A DNA stretch of 64,000 nucleotides from Rhizobium pisi (GCF_003938655.1 NZ_RJJT01000017.1:62001-126000), one strand, 5' to 3'; shown: positions 33,826 through 42,728, counted from the stretch's first letter. The notes: a model not told the origin generated them from the letters alone. Numbers and translations are program-made.

Positions 33826-34821
33826 TCACGTGGACGACCGGACGACGAGCTTGCCCGGAAGGGAAATGGTCTCTCCTTCGCGCTTGCCAGTGACCATTTC
33901 CACGACGAGGTCAACCATCTCGCGGCACGGCTGCTCGTAAGTCGTGAGGCCGAAGGCCGGCGTGCCGCCGAGTTCGTAGTTGTCGAATCCGACGACAGCG
34001 ATATCGTCAGGGACCCGGAGGCCAAACTCGCTCCGCGCGGTCTCCATCGCACCGATCGCCAGAATGTCATTTTCGCACATCAGGACATCGACCCGTTCGC
34101 CAGCGTGAGTCTTCTGAAGGTATCTCCGTGCCGACTCTGCGCCGTCTTGGTGGCTGTAGCGCTCGGCTGAGATGTCCACGATGTGGTCGACACCCTTCTG
34201 CCTCCAGAACTCGGCGAAGTGGTGCCTCCGCTTCAATGCGGTCGACAGCGCCGAGGCCCCGGTCATGAAGCCTGGCCGCCGATAGCCCCGTTCATGAAGA
34301 TGGTCCACGATATCCCTCAGGCCGACTTCCGCGTCGCAGACGACCGCCGGGACACCCTCGATCTGGCTATCGCGTGCGAGGACAAACATGGGCGGCATGC
34401 CCGGTCCCAAGCGACGGTCGTTCAAGGTCTCGTCCCGAAATGCGGTGCCGAGGAGAATGATGGCGTCGACCAGGCGCTGGTCGGCATTGAGAAGCGCATG
34501 CACATGGTCGAAGTGATTGTTGATGTTGATGAGCATCGCCACGAGACCCTCGGCCTGCAGGCGCTCGGTCAGGGATTCCAGAAACGGAAGTTTCTGCGGG
34601 TTGGCGAAGTCGTCGACGAGCACGGCGACCTGATGGGTGACGTTCGTCGAAAGGCTGCGCGCGAGCAGATTGGGCGAATAGTTCAGTTTCTCCGCCGCCT
34701 CCATGATCTTGCGTTTGGCTTCGTCGGTGATCGACGCGCCGGGCTTGAACGCGCGAATGACCGTCCATTTGGACACCCCCGCCGCCTCCCCCACTTCCTT
34801 AGCCGTAGCCCGCTTTCGCAT
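33826..34821 (-). CDS. LacI-family transcriptional regulator
   Basis: This 331-residue protein has the LacI helix-turn-helix (residues 4-30, ATAKEVGEAAGVSKWTVIRAF) and hinge helix (SPNLLARSLS). The periplasmic-binding-like sugar domain that follows includes VMTGKREGETISLPGKLVVR-like C-terminal text. It would bind the two perfect palindromes in the gap to the ABC importer and release them when an inositol- or sugar-like ligand binds. The hinge helix has the Leu-Ala pair usual for minor-groove insertion at a central CG, which agrees with the CCCGGG centre of the palindromes. Confidence 0.92.
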   Translation of the reverse strand: MRKRATAKEVGEAAGVSKWTVIRAFKPGASITDEAKRKIMEAAEKLNYSPNLLARSLSTNVTHQVAVLVDDFANPQKLPFLESLTERLQAEGLVAMLININNHFDHVHALLNADQRLVDAIILLGTAFRDETLNDRRLGPGMPPMFVLARDSQIEGVPAVVCDAEVGLRDIVDHLHERGYRRPGFMTGASALSTALKRRHHFAEFWRQKGVDHIVDISAERYSHQDGAESARRYLQKTHAGERVDVLMCENDILAIGAMETARSEFGLRVPDDIAVVGFDNYELGGTPAFGLTTYEQPCREMVDLVVEMVTGKREGETISLPGKLVVRSST

Positions 34822-34914
34822 GCCTCTCCCCTCGGATGGAACAAATATTCCATCATCGCCTACCGATGAAATAATCTCTTGCTTTTATAACATCTGGCAA
34901 TAATATGCATCCAC

Positions 34915-34930
34915 TTGCACCCGGGTGCAA
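34915..34930. promoter_or_regulatory. LacI operator 1, perfect palindrome
   Basis: TTGCACCCGGGTGCAA is a perfect 16-bp palindrome with the central CG typical of LacI-family sites. It is repeated 19 bases further on, between the divergent regulator and importer genes. Confidence 0.82.
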
Positions 34931-34933
34931 GCG

Positions 34934-34955
34934 ATTTTGCACCCGGGTGCAAAAT
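34934..34955. promoter_or_regulatory. LacI operator 2, perfect 22-bp palindrome
   Basis: The core TGCACCCGGGTGCA is flanked symmetrically by TTT and AAA up to ATTTT...AAAAT, 22 bp in all. Centre-to-centre distance to operator 1 is about 22 bases, two helical turns, so two dimers could bind on one face. It lies 47 bp before the importer start codon. Confidence 0.84.
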
Positions 34956-35002
34956 GTTTTTAGCCGTCCCGGAGGAGTGGGACGGCATACCAGGAGGAAG
35001 AA

Positions 35003-35953
35003 ATGAAAGCTCTGCTGAAGACGCTCGCCATGAGCGCAATCGCATTCGGTGTCGCCACCTCGGCCGCCGTCGCCGTCAAGGCGCAGGAAATCTCCATCAT
35101 CGCCGTTACGCACGGGCAGGCATCGGACCCGTTTTGGTCGATCGTCAAGAACGGCATGATGCAGGCTGCCAAGGACAGCAACATCAAGGTGGACTACCGC
35201 GCGCCCGAAACTTTTGACATGGTCGCGATGGGCCAGCTGATCGAAGCCGCCGTCAACCAGCATCCGGCTGGCATCGTCATCTCCAATCCCGATCCGGACG
35301 CTCTCGGCCCGGCGATCGAAAAGGCCGTCGCCGCGGGCATCCCGGTCATCTCGATGAACTCGGGCATCGCCGCCCAGGAGAAGCTGGGCATCAGGCTCCA
35401 TGTGGGCCAGGACGAAACTCCGGCAGGCATCAAGGTCGGCGCGAAGCTCAAGTCGCTCGGCCTTAAGCATGTCCTCTGCGTCAACCAGGAAGTCGGCAAT
35501 GCCGCGCTTGACCAGCGTTGCGCCGGGACCGAGAAGGGCTTTGAAGGCGGCAAGGTAACCGTGCTTCCGACGACTGCCGATCCGGCCGAAATCGAAGCCA
35601 AGATTCAGGCTGCCCTGACATCCGATCCGTCGATCGACGTCGTCCTGGGCCTATCCGCTCCGCTCGTCGGCGAGCGCGCCGTAGCCGTCGTTGAGAAGAT
35701 GGGCGTTGCCGACAAGGTGAAGGTGGCTTCCTACGACCTGTCCGCCAACTTCCTCCAGGCCGTCGCCGACGGTAAGGCGCTGTTCGCCGTCGACCAGCAG
35801 CCCTATCTGCAGGGTTACCTGCCCGTGACCTTCCTCGCGCTCAACGCCCGTTACGGCACCATCCCGGCAGGCAATGTCCCGTCGGGTCCGAGCTTCGTCG
35901 AGAAGGACACCGCTGCTTCCGTCATCGAGAAGTCCTCAAAGGGCATTCGCTAA
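35003..35953 (+). CDS. Sugar ABC transporter substrate-binding protein (ribose/inositol type)
   Basis: This 316-residue periplasmic protein has a signal peptide (MKALLKTLAMSAIAFGVATS, cleavage after VKAQ or nearby) and the type I periplasmic-binding fold: HGQASDPFWSIVKNGMMQAA, GIVISNPDPDALGPAIEKAV, GIPVISMNSG and FAVDQQPYLQGYL. Members bind ribose, xylose, inositol or other polyols. Start ATG follows CAGGAGGAAGA. It opens the rightward operon behind the twin LacI operators. A stem-loop after its stop may keep its message abundant. Confidence 0.92.
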   Translation: MKALLKTLAMSAIAFGVATSAAVAVKAQEISIIAVTHGQASDPFWSIVKNGMMQAAKDSNIKVDYRAPETFDMVAMGQLIEAAVNQHPAGIVISNPDPDALGPAIEKAVAAGIPVISMNSGIAAQEKLGIRLHVGQDETPAGIKVGAKLKSLGLKHVLCVNQEVGNAALDQRCAGTEKGFEGGKVTVLPTTADPAEIEAKIQAALTSDPSIDVVLGLSAPLVGERAVAVVEKMGVADKVKVASYDLSANFLQAVADGKALFAVDQQPYLQGYLPVTFLALNARYGTIPAGNVPSGPSFVEKDTAASVIEKSSKGIR

Positions 35954-35962
35954 GCGAAGCCC

Positions 35963-35991
35963 GGCGGTCCCCAACCTCCACGGGGGCCGCC
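35963..35991 (+). terminator. Stem-loop between sugar-binding-protein and permease genes
   Basis: GGCGGTCCCC (35963-35972) and GGGGGCCGCC (35982-35991) pair with one mismatch around a 9-base loop, ten bases after the stop. No T run, so partial termination or message stabilisation is more likely than full termination. Confidence 0.55.
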
Positions 35992-36078
35992 ACTCTTGCC
36001 TGACGCGCATTGCCATGGAGTCTCTCGCACACTCTGGCTTCGGCGCGACTTGAACGACCATTCGCAAAGGAACGGGCT

Positions 36079-37203
36079 ATGTCCCTCGTCAATGAACAAA
36101 ACGGCGCGGCGGCTTCGCGCGCCGATGAGCGGCTCAAGAAAGTGTCGACCGTCACCTCGCTTCTGCGCCGCCCTGAACTCGGGGCCGTCGCCGGACTTGT
36201 GCTCGTTGCAATATTCTTCGTGTTCACTGCGAACCCCGCGATGTTCACGCTCGCGGGCATCATGAACTTCATGGCCCCCGCCGCGCAGCTCGGCATCCTC
36301 GCGATAGGAGCTGCCCTGCTCATGATTGGCGGGGAGTTCGACCTCTCCATCGGGTCGATGGTGGCCTTCGCCGGCCTCGTCTTCGGCACAGCTCTCGTCG
36401 TGCTCCAGCTTCCCCTCAGCGTCGCCATCCTCATCGCCATGGCTTTCGCGGTCTGCATCGGCGTCACCAACGCCCAGATCACGATCCGGACGGGTCTGCC
36501 ATCGTTCATCGTGACGCTTGCATTCCTCTTCATTCTACGAGGCCTGACACTCGTGGGTCTCAAATGGGCCAGCGGCGGTTCCACCCAACTCCGTGGAATG
36601 AAGGAAGCCGCCGCCAACAGTCCCCTTGCCCCCATCTTCTCGGGTGATGCGTTTCCGGGATTGTTCCGTTGGATGGCCGAGCTCGGCGTGATCGCCAAGC
36701 TTCCCAACGGCAATCCGCAGGTGCCCGGCGTTCCCGTCGAAATCCTGTGGTTCATCGCCATCGCGCTCGGTGCGACCTGGCTCCTCCTTCGGACCCGGTT
36801 CGGCAACTGGATATTCGCCGCTGGCGGCGATGCATGGGCGGCCCAGAAGTCAGGTGTTCCGGTCCGTCGGGTCAAGACGACGCTCTTTGTGATCACCGCG
36901 CTTTGCGCCACCCTCGTTGCCATCCTGACCGTCCTCGATGCCGGCTCTACGGATGCGCGTCGCGGGTTCCAGAAAGAGTTCGAGGCGATCATCGCCGCGG
37001 TGATCGGCGGCTGCCTGCTCACGGGCGGCTACGGTTCGGCGATCGGTGCCTTCTTCGGCTCCATCGTGTTCGGCATGGTCCTGATCGGCCTGACCTACAC
37101 CTCTATCGACCAGGATTGGTATCTCGTCTTCCTCGGCGGCATGCTGCTGATCGCGGTTATCTTCAACAACGTCATCCGCAAGCGCGTTACGGGAGAACGG
37201 TGA
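36079..37203 (+). CDS. Sugar ABC transporter permease (RbsC/FrcC type)
   Basis: This 374-residue membrane protein has about ten hydrophobic segments and the conserved GGEFDLSIGSMVAFAGL and NAQITIRTGLPSFIVTLAFLF stretches. The ATPase-contacting region AAQKSGVPVRRVKTTLF and the GGCLLTGGYGSAIGAFFG block near the end are also clear. These are typical of branched sugar permeases of the ribose/fructose class. I chose ATG 36079 (MSLVNEQNG) after AAAGGAACGGGCT. Its stop overlaps the ATPase start by one base. Confidence 0.92.
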   Translation: MSLVNEQNGAAASRADERLKKVSTVTSLLRRPELGAVAGLVLVAIFFVFTANPAMFTLAGIMNFMAPAAQLGILAIGAALLMIGGEFDLSIGSMVAFAGLVFGTALVVLQLPLSVAILIAMAFAVCIGVTNAQITIRTGLPSFIVTLAFLFILRGLTLVGLKWASGGSTQLRGMKEAAANSPLAPIFSGDAFPGLFRWMAELGVIAKLPNGNPQVPGVPVEILWFIAIALGATWLLLRTRFGNWIFAAGGDAWAAQKSGVPVRRVKTTLFVITALCATLVAILTVLDAGSTDARRGFQKEFEAIIAAVIGGCLLTGGYGSAIGAFFGSIVFGMVLIGLTYTSIDQDWYLVFLGGMLLIAVIFNNVIRKRVTGER

Positions 37204-37991
37204 TGAGCAATTCCCAGACGCCCCTCATCGAGGTCAAGGACCTCGTCAAACACTTCGGTTCCGTGATCGCCCTCAACGGCGTGTCGATGAAGGTGCATTC
37301 CAACGAAGTTCTGTGCCTGCTAGGGGACAATGGCGCGGGCAAGAGCACGCTGATTAATACCCTCGCTGGCGTGCACAAACCCAGCTCAGGCGAATTCCTC
37401 GTCGATGGCCAGCCGAGGCTGTTCTCAGGCCCGCGCGACGCCCTCGATTCGGGCATCGCCACAGTCTACCAGGACCTCGCCATGATCCCGCTGATGTCGG
37501 TCACCCGGAACTTCTTCATGGGCCGGGAGCCCCTGAAAGGCTTCGGCCCGTTCAAGACCATGGACATGGACCTCGCCGACAACGTCACGCGCGACCAAAT
37601 GCACCGTATCGGCATCGATGTTCGCGATCCGCAGCAGGCCGTCGGTACGCTGTCCGGTGGTGAACGCCAGTGCGTCGCCATCGCACGAGCGGTCTACTTC
37701 GGTGCCAAGGTGCTGATCCTCGACGAGCCGACGTCGGCCCTCGGCGTGGCCCAGACCTCGATGGTGCTAAAATACGTCCACCAGGTCCGCGAGAAGGGCC
37801 TCGGCGTGATCTTCATCACCCATAACGTGCGCCACGCCTACGCAGTCGGAAACCGCTTCACGGTTCTCAACCGCGGCAAGACGCTCGGCACCTTTACGAA
37901 GGGCGAGATCAGCATCGACGAGCTTCAGAACCTGATGGCCGGCGGCAAGGAGCTGCAGTCCGTTTCGCAGGAACTCGGGGGCACCATCTAG
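37203..37991 (+). CDS. Sugar ABC transporter ATPase, single-domain (FrcA type)
   Basis: This 262-residue protein has Walker A GDNGAGKST, Q-loop TVYQDLAMI, signature LSGGERQCVAIARAV, Walker B LILDEPTSAL and switch histidine in FITHNVRHA. It contains one nucleotide-binding domain, about half the length of RbsA/XylG-type sugar ATPases, as in the fructose-type FrcA proteins, which work as homodimers. It overlaps the permease stop by one base. Together with the upstream genes it completes one importer. Confidence 0.92.
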   Translation: MSNSQTPLIEVKDLVKHFGSVIALNGVSMKVHSNEVLCLLGDNGAGKSTLINTLAGVHKPSSGEFLVDGQPRLFSGPRDALDSGIATVYQDLAMIPLMSVTRNFFMGREPLKGFGPFKTMDMDLADNVTRDQMHRIGIDVRDPQQAVGTLSGGERQCVAIARAVYFGAKVLILDEPTSALGVAQTSMVLKYVHQVREKGLGVIFITHNVRHAYAVGNRFTVLNRGKTLGTFTKGEISIDELQNLMAGGKELQSVSQELGGTI

Positions 37992-38100
37992 CCCCCTCCG
38001 TGGCCCCGGAGTCCGGAGCCACACCTCACTCCGATCGATGATCGGCTCGATCCAGAAACAAGCCAAGAGGAGTCCGGCGACGACCGGACCAGGTAATGAC

Positions 38101-38883
38101 ATGACTTCTTCGTTCCCGCTCGCAGCCTGCGCCGAAATGATCTGGCGCGACAAGCCGATCGAATGGCGCGCCTCCCGACTCAAAGAACTCGGTTTCGGTG
38201 TGGGTCTCTGGAACTGGCCAGAGCACGACATCGGCAAGCTCGAAGCGACCGGAGCGACGTTCACGATCATGAATGGCTATCTGAGGGGCCGGCTCACCGA
38301 TGACGATGGTGCCGCCGAGCTGCTCAAGACGGCCCGCGAGACCGCACAGGTCGGCAAGCGCCTCGGCGTTCAACGCCTGAACCTTCACGGCACCGGACTT
38401 GGCGACCGCGGCCTGCCGGTTCAGCCGATGGAGATCGTGACAGGAGCCATGTGGCTCAAGGCCCGCGACACCTTGTCCCGCATCGTCGACCTCGCCGAAG
38501 AGGAAGGCGTGACATTTACGCTTGAGAACCTGAACCTCCCTGTCGACCATCCAGGCGTCCCGTTCGGCCGCGCCGAGGACACGCTGGCGCTGGTCTCCAG
38601 CATTGATCATCCGCGCCTGAGGCTCAATCTGGACCTTTATCACGCGCAGATCGGCGAAGGGAACCTGATCGAGCTGTGCCGCAAATCTCTACCTTGGATC
38701 GGCGAAATTCAGGTCGCCGACGTTCCCGGCCGATTTGAACCGGGCACAGGCGAGGTCAACTGGAATGGCATCGCCAAGGCGCTCGCCGCCATGGGCTATT
38801 CCGGTCCGATCGGCATGGAGGCCTGGGCATCCGGAGACTCCGACGTCGCCCTCGAAGCCTTCCGCAAAGCCTTCACTCTCTGA
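38101..38883 (+). CDS. Sugar phosphate isomerase/epimerase-like TIM barrel (hydroxypyruvate-isomerase-like)
   Basis: This 260-residue protein belongs to the xylose-isomerase-like TIM-barrel family. Pattern residues include FGVGLWNWPEHDI, LGVQRLNLHGTG, VTFTLENLNLPVDHPGVP, LRLNLDLYHAQIGEG, IGEIQVADVPGR and GYSGPIGMEAW, closest in wording to hydroxypyruvate isomerase (Hyi) and related isomerases. The metal-binding acids are expected in TLENLN and LNLDLYHAQ. The ATG at 38101 is 109 bp after the ATPase stop. In this locus it might isomerise a keto-inositol or keto-acid intermediate; that is inference. Confidence 0.82.
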   Translation: MTSSFPLAACAEMIWRDKPIEWRASRLKELGFGVGLWNWPEHDIGKLEATGATFTIMNGYLRGRLTDDDGAAELLKTARETAQVGKRLGVQRLNLHGTGLGDRGLPVQPMEIVTGAMWLKARDTLSRIVDLAEEEGVTFTLENLNLPVDHPGVPFGRAEDTLALVSSIDHPRLRLNLDLYHAQIGEGNLIELCRKSLPWIGEIQVADVPGRFEPGTGEVNWNGIAKALAAMGYSGPIGMEAWASGDSDVALEAFRKAFTL

Positions 38884-38914
38884 AGTTCAAGTCTCCCAAA
38901 ACAGGAACAAGACA

Positions 38915-39931
38915 ATGCCCAAGAAACCCGTCAACATCGGCCTCATCGGAGCCGGCCGCATCGGCTCCTTCCATGGCGAGACCGTCGCCCGTCGTCTGGT
39001 CGATGCCGAACTCGTCGCCATTGCCGACCCGGCTCCCGGTGCCGCCGCAAACCTAGCCGCCAAGCTTGACGTCGACGCCTCCTATACTGACGTCGCCGAG
39101 CTGCTCGCCCATCCAGGCCTCGACGCCGTGATCATCGCCACGCCCGCCCGCTTCCACACCAATGTCGTCGTTCAGGCGGCGGAGGCCGGAAAGGCCGTGT
39201 TTTGCGAGAAGCCGATGGCCCTCACCCTCGCAGACGCCGAGCGCGCCGTCGCCGCCGCCAAATCGGCTGGCGTCCCTCTCCAGGTCGGCTTCAATCGACG
39301 CTGGGATCAGGCCTTCGCCGAAGGCCGCGCAGCAATCGACGCCGGGAAGGTCGGCACCCCCCAGCTCATCCGCTCGCTCACCCGTGATCCCGGCCCGTTC
39401 GGTGCCGATCCGGACCGCATTCCCCTCTGGACCATCTTCTACGAGACCCTGATCCACGACTTCGACACGCTGCTGTGGCTGAACCCCGGTGCGAAGGCCA
39501 CCGAGGTCTACGCCGTTGGCGACGCGTTGGTCCGCCCTGACGCCAAGGACAAAGGATTTCTCGATACCGCCGTCGTCACCATCCGGTTCGACAACGGCTC
39601 CGTGGCTGTGGCGGAAGCCAACTTCTGCGCCATGTATGGCTATGACATCCGCGGCGAGGTGTTCGGCTCAGGCGGCATGATCACCATGGGAGACGTCCGC
39701 CGCTCCAGCATGACTATGTTCGATAAGGACGGCGTGTCCAACGACACATGGCGTCGCGACACCGACCACTTCATCCACGGCTATACCGCCCAACTCGCCT
39801 CGTTCGCGAAGTCGGTTCGCGAAGGCAAGCACTTCGCAGGCGCGACGGGGCACGACGCCCGCCAGGCGCTGGCGATCGCGCTCGCTTGCATCGAGTCGGT
39901 CCAGAAAAAGGCCCCCGTGCCCGTGAAGTGA
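38915..39931 (+). CDS. iolG: Gfo/Idh/MocA dehydrogenase, inositol 2-dehydrogenase-like
   Basis: This 338-residue protein begins with the Rossmann motif IGLIGAGRIGSFHGE, followed by the family signature EKPMALTLADAERAV with the catalytic-region lysine. The second domain contains GFNRRWDQAFAEGRAAIDAGKVG and the FYETLIHDFDTLLWL segment with the His-Asp pair used by inositol dehydrogenases. It oxidises a ring hydroxyl of myo-inositol or a related polyol with NAD. It is the natural partner of the inosose dehydratase encoded divergently at 32844. Confidence 0.85.
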   Translation: MPKKPVNIGLIGAGRIGSFHGETVARRLVDAELVAIADPAPGAAANLAAKLDVDASYTDVAELLAHPGLDAVIIATPARFHTNVVVQAAEAGKAVFCEKPMALTLADAERAVAAAKSAGVPLQVGFNRRWDQAFAEGRAAIDAGKVGTPQLIRSLTRDPGPFGADPDRIPLWTIFYETLIHDFDTLLWLNPGAKATEVYAVGDALVRPDAKDKGFLDTAVVTIRFDNGSVAVAEANFCAMYGYDIRGEVFGSGGMITMGDVRRSSMTMFDKDGVSNDTWRRDTDHFIHGYTAQLASFAKSVREGKHFAGATGHDARQALAIALACIESVQKKAPVPVK

Positions 39932-39965
39932 TGTCAACGAACTCGGCCGCGATCAATCCGGAGCT

Positions 39966-40244
39966 ATGGACATGATTGACATAGAGCGATCGGCGCGGCC
40001 GACGACGATCAAGGACCTCAAAGGTCTGGTAGTATCCCGGACAGTGGTCCTGCCGGATCAACTTAAAAAGGTCGCACAGTTCGCGTTCGAGCGTCCCGAG
40101 GAAATGGCCTTCGGCACCATCAAGTCGATTTCCGTCTCCTGTGGGGTCGCACCGCAGACGGTTCTGCGCCTTGCACATGCGTTCGGTTTCAATGGCTTCC
40201 GAGACTTCAAGGCACTATTCCGAGCACATCTTCGGAATATGTAA
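39966..40244 (+). pseudogene. RpiR-family regulator, N-terminal domain only
   Basis: The 92-residue product contains the helix-turn-helix domain of RpiR/MurR regulators (LKKVAQFAFERPEEMAFGTIKS, SVSCGVAPQTVLRLAHAFGF, FRDFKALFRAHL). Then a stop falls where the sugar-isomerase (SIS) domain should follow. The next 340 bp do not read as a SIS domain in any frame, so the gene has lost its sensing half. It lies 34 bp after iolG. It may still bind DNA, but regulation by ligand is lost; more likely a remnant. Confidence 0.72.
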
Positions 40245-40586
40245 TGTACTGAGGCAGTCATATGCCGCAGGGCCAGTTGGCATGTTGGCATTCGTCGAGC
40301 TGTTGCCGCGTGCGCGGAAGCAGCTCCAACCATCAGCGCCGAGAATGGATGTGTAAGACGGAAATGTCACCCAGGTCGGCTCGAACACGAGAGATCGTCT
40401 CGGGCGACCATGTGCTTCTGCCCCATGGGCGCGATGGGGCGGATGTAGATTTCTTAAGGGTGCGCCTCCTCGCCAGCCTTGCGGCAGGACATACCGCCTC
40501 GCCGCAATACTCCACGACGGCGACCGGCACGCCGAACTGTGGCTCCAGCAAATTCACCGTCTCGCCGACATCATCACGTTGGCCAT
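40245..40586. other. Gap between the RpiR fragment and the LysR gene
   Basis: It contains frames on both strands, including a minus-strand stretch with LLEPQFGVPVAVVEYCGEAV near 40530, but none has a recognised family or a ribosome-binding site. It looks like a recombination junction that removed the rest of the RpiR gene. Confidence 0.35.
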
Positions 40587-41489
40587 TCAGTTTCCTTCGG
40601 CCCATGTCCCAATCAACATGGTCATGAAGCGCTCGGCTGCCGGCGAAAGCGTCCCACCGCGACGGCGCACGATGCCGATCGTTCGCGAGATTTCAGGATT
40701 GCGAATTGGTCTTGTGACGAGGAACGGGTGCTCTTCCTGAGGTGTAGCGAGTTTCGGCAGAACCGAAATTCCAAGCCCGGCTTCCACCAGACCAAGTGAT
40801 GTCGAAAGATGCGTGACTTCATAGGACCAGCGCAGTTTCAGGTTCGACTTCGCCAGCGCGGCGTCAAGAAGCGTACGGTTGCCGCTGGACCGGTGAACTG
40901 TGATCAGTTGATAGGGCGCCAGATCGTCCCATTCGAGTTCGCTCTTGGCCGCCAGCGGATGATCCTTGCGTGCCGCCAGCACGAATGGATCTTCGATGAG
41001 CCTCTCGAAGATGAGGTCGGGATCTGAAAAGCCCATGATATTAATGCCGAACTCGACTTCCCCACGGGCGACTGCCTGCAGTCCGTCGGTGGCCGGCAGA
41101 TCGAGAATGCGAAAACGAATATTCGGATACTCGGCGCTGAATTGCTTGATGACGGTCGGCAAAAAATAGAAAGCAGCCGTCGGCAGACATGCGATTGTCA
41201 CGAGGCCGCTGCGCTGAGATCCGACGTCGCGCACCGCAAATAGCGACGTGTCGAACTCCTCAAGCATTCGTCGCACCAAAGGGATCAGTTCCGCGCCGAG
41301 GGCGGTTGTCGAGACATGACGCGTGGTGCGCTCGAGCAAAGGCGCCCCGATTGCCAACTCGAGCTTCTGAATTCGACGACTGAGTGCCGGCTGGGACAGA
41401 TTAAGCGCTTCGGCAGAGCGGTGGAAGTTTTCCAGTTCGACGACCGACAGAAACGCGCGCAGATCCAGTATCTCGCAATTGATGCTCAT
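40587..41489 (-). CDS. LysR-family transcriptional regulator
   Basis: This 300-residue regulator has the N-terminal winged helix (about residues 8-65, LRAFLSVVELENFHRSAEAL and LSQPALSRRIQKLE) and a two-lobe effector domain starting near residue 95 (GLVTIACLPTAAFYFLP). It is divergent from the PrpF/GalD-like gene and importer. The 109-bp gap holds a perfect 10-bp inverted repeat, its likely site. It would activate the rightward operon in response to a pathway acid. Confidence 0.93.
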   Translation of the reverse strand: MSINCEILDLRAFLSVVELENFHRSAEALNLSQPALSRRIQKLELAIGAPLLERTTRHVSTTALGAELIPLVRRMLEEFDTSLFAVRDVGSQRSGLVTIACLPTAAFYFLPTVIKQFSAEYPNIRFRILDLPATDGLQAVARGEVEFGINIMGFSDPDLIFERLIEDPFVLAARKDHPLAAKSELEWDDLAPYQLITVHRSSGNRTLLDAALAKSNLKLRWSYEVTHLSTSLGLVEAGLGISVLPKLATPQEEHPFLVTRPIRNPEISRTIGIVRRRGGTLSPAAERFMTMLIGTWAEGN

Positions 41490-41522
41490 GACGCATCATT
41501 CCCTCTGATATTCGCATTTCAC

Positions 41523-41569
41523 ATATCAATCATTTTGCCGCTTACTGCAACAAAGAAGTTGATTGATAT
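41523..41569. promoter_or_regulatory. Candidate LysR binding site with long-spaced inverted repeat
   Basis: ATATCAATCA (41523-41532) and TGATTGATAT (41560-41569) are exact reverse complements separated by 27 bases. They lie between divergent LysR and isomerase genes, where LysR regulators bind. The wide spacing would fit a tetramer contacting two sites and bending the DNA. Confidence 0.6.
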
Positions 41570-41598
41570 CTAAATCACATCAGTATGCGGGCACAACC

Positions 41599-42681
41599 AT
41601 GAACGACCTGATTTCCATTCCCTGCGTTCTGATGCGAGGCGGCACCTCCAAAGGACCGTTCTTTCTCGCATCCGATCTTCCATCGGATTCGCGTCAACGC
41701 GATCAGATCCTGCTTTCACTCATGGGTTCGGGTCATCCTCTGCAGATTGACGGTATTGGCGGCGGCAACCCCGTCACCAGCAAGGTTGCCATCGTCGGCC
41801 CATCAACTGTGTCCGATGCTGATGTCGATTATCTTTTCGCCCAAGTCCGCATCGATCAGCAGTTCGTGGATATCTCGCCCAACTGTGGAAATATGCTGGC
41901 GGCCGTCGGGCCGTTCGCGATCGAGGCGGGCCTAGTCAGAGCGGCGACGGGCGCAACCCGCGTGCGCATTCACAACGTCAATACCGGCAAACTCATCGAA
42001 GCGGAGGTTCCGACCCCCGATGGCCGCGTTGCCTACATGGGAGATGCCTCGATCGACGGTGTGCCGGGCAATGCGGCACCGATCGCGCTGACCTTCATGG
42101 ATGCGGCCGGGGCACGCACAGGCAAGCTTTTCCCGACCGGCAACCCGCGCGACAGGATCGATGGCATCGATGTGACCTGCATCGATTGCGCGATGCCGAT
42201 GATGCTGCTCGAAGCCGCCGCCCTCGATGTGACGGGCAACGAACCTGCACCCGAGCTCAACGCCAACGGGGCAATGCTGCACCGACTCGAAACGCTACGG
42301 CTTGAGGCCGGCCGGCGTATGGGCATGGGCGATGTCAGCAACCAGGTCACGCCCAAACCGGTGTTGATCTCCACGCCCAACAAGGGCGGAGATCTCGGCG
42401 TGCGCTATTTCATGCCGCACCAGTGCCACCCCTCTCTCGCAACAACCGGCGCGGTTGGGATTGCCACGGCCTGCATCAGCGACGGAACCGTCGCTGCGCA
42501 ACTGATCGGCAATCGCAAGCCGCCGGTCGTCCTCGTTCTCGAACATCCAAGCGGTCGTTTGGAAGTAAAACTGGATACCCGCAACGGCAAGACAGTTGCC
42601 GGAATCCTGCGGACCGCCCGACGCCTCTTCGAGGGTCGGGTCTTTGCAAAACCTATCGCGCAAGTGGTTTGCGCTGCATAA
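41599..42681 (+). CDS. PrpF/GalD-family isomerase (4-oxalomesaconate tautomerase-like)
   Basis: This 360-residue protein begins IPCVLMRGGTSKGPFFLASDLP, the hallmark of the PrpF family, whose members shift double bonds in tricarboxylates such as methylaconitate, or tautomerise 4-oxalomesaconate (GalD) in gallate and protocatechuate breakdown. Other conserved segments are GIGGGNPVTSKVAIVGPS, DISPNCGNMLAAVGPFAIE with the active-site cysteine, and VTCIDCAMPMM with the second cysteine. ATG 41599 starts it. A transporter rather than other ring-cleavage enzymes follows, so the true substrate is uncertain. Confidence 0.85.
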   Translation: MNDLISIPCVLMRGGTSKGPFFLASDLPSDSRQRDQILLSLMGSGHPLQIDGIGGGNPVTSKVAIVGPSTVSDADVDYLFAQVRIDQQFVDISPNCGNMLAAVGPFAIEAGLVRAATGATRVRIHNVNTGKLIEAEVPTPDGRVAYMGDASIDGVPGNAAPIALTFMDAAGARTGKLFPTGNPRDRIDGIDVTCIDCAMPMMLLEAAALDVTGNEPAPELNANGAMLHRLETLRLEAGRRMGMGDVSNQVTPKPVLISTPNKGGDLGVRYFMPHQCHPSLATTGAVGIATACISDGTVAAQLIGNRKPPVVLVLEHPSGRLEVKLDTRNGKTVAGILRTARRLFEGRVFAKPIAQVVCAA

Positions 42682-42728
42682 TCGGAAGTGGTTGCCGGGA
42701 GGGCGCCACGCATCAGGGAGGAATACAC

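Noticed and set aside
36669..37202. Upstream extension of the sugar ATPase frame through the permease gene
   Set aside because: That part encodes the permease in its own frame. The ATG at 37203 has family similarity from its first residues.
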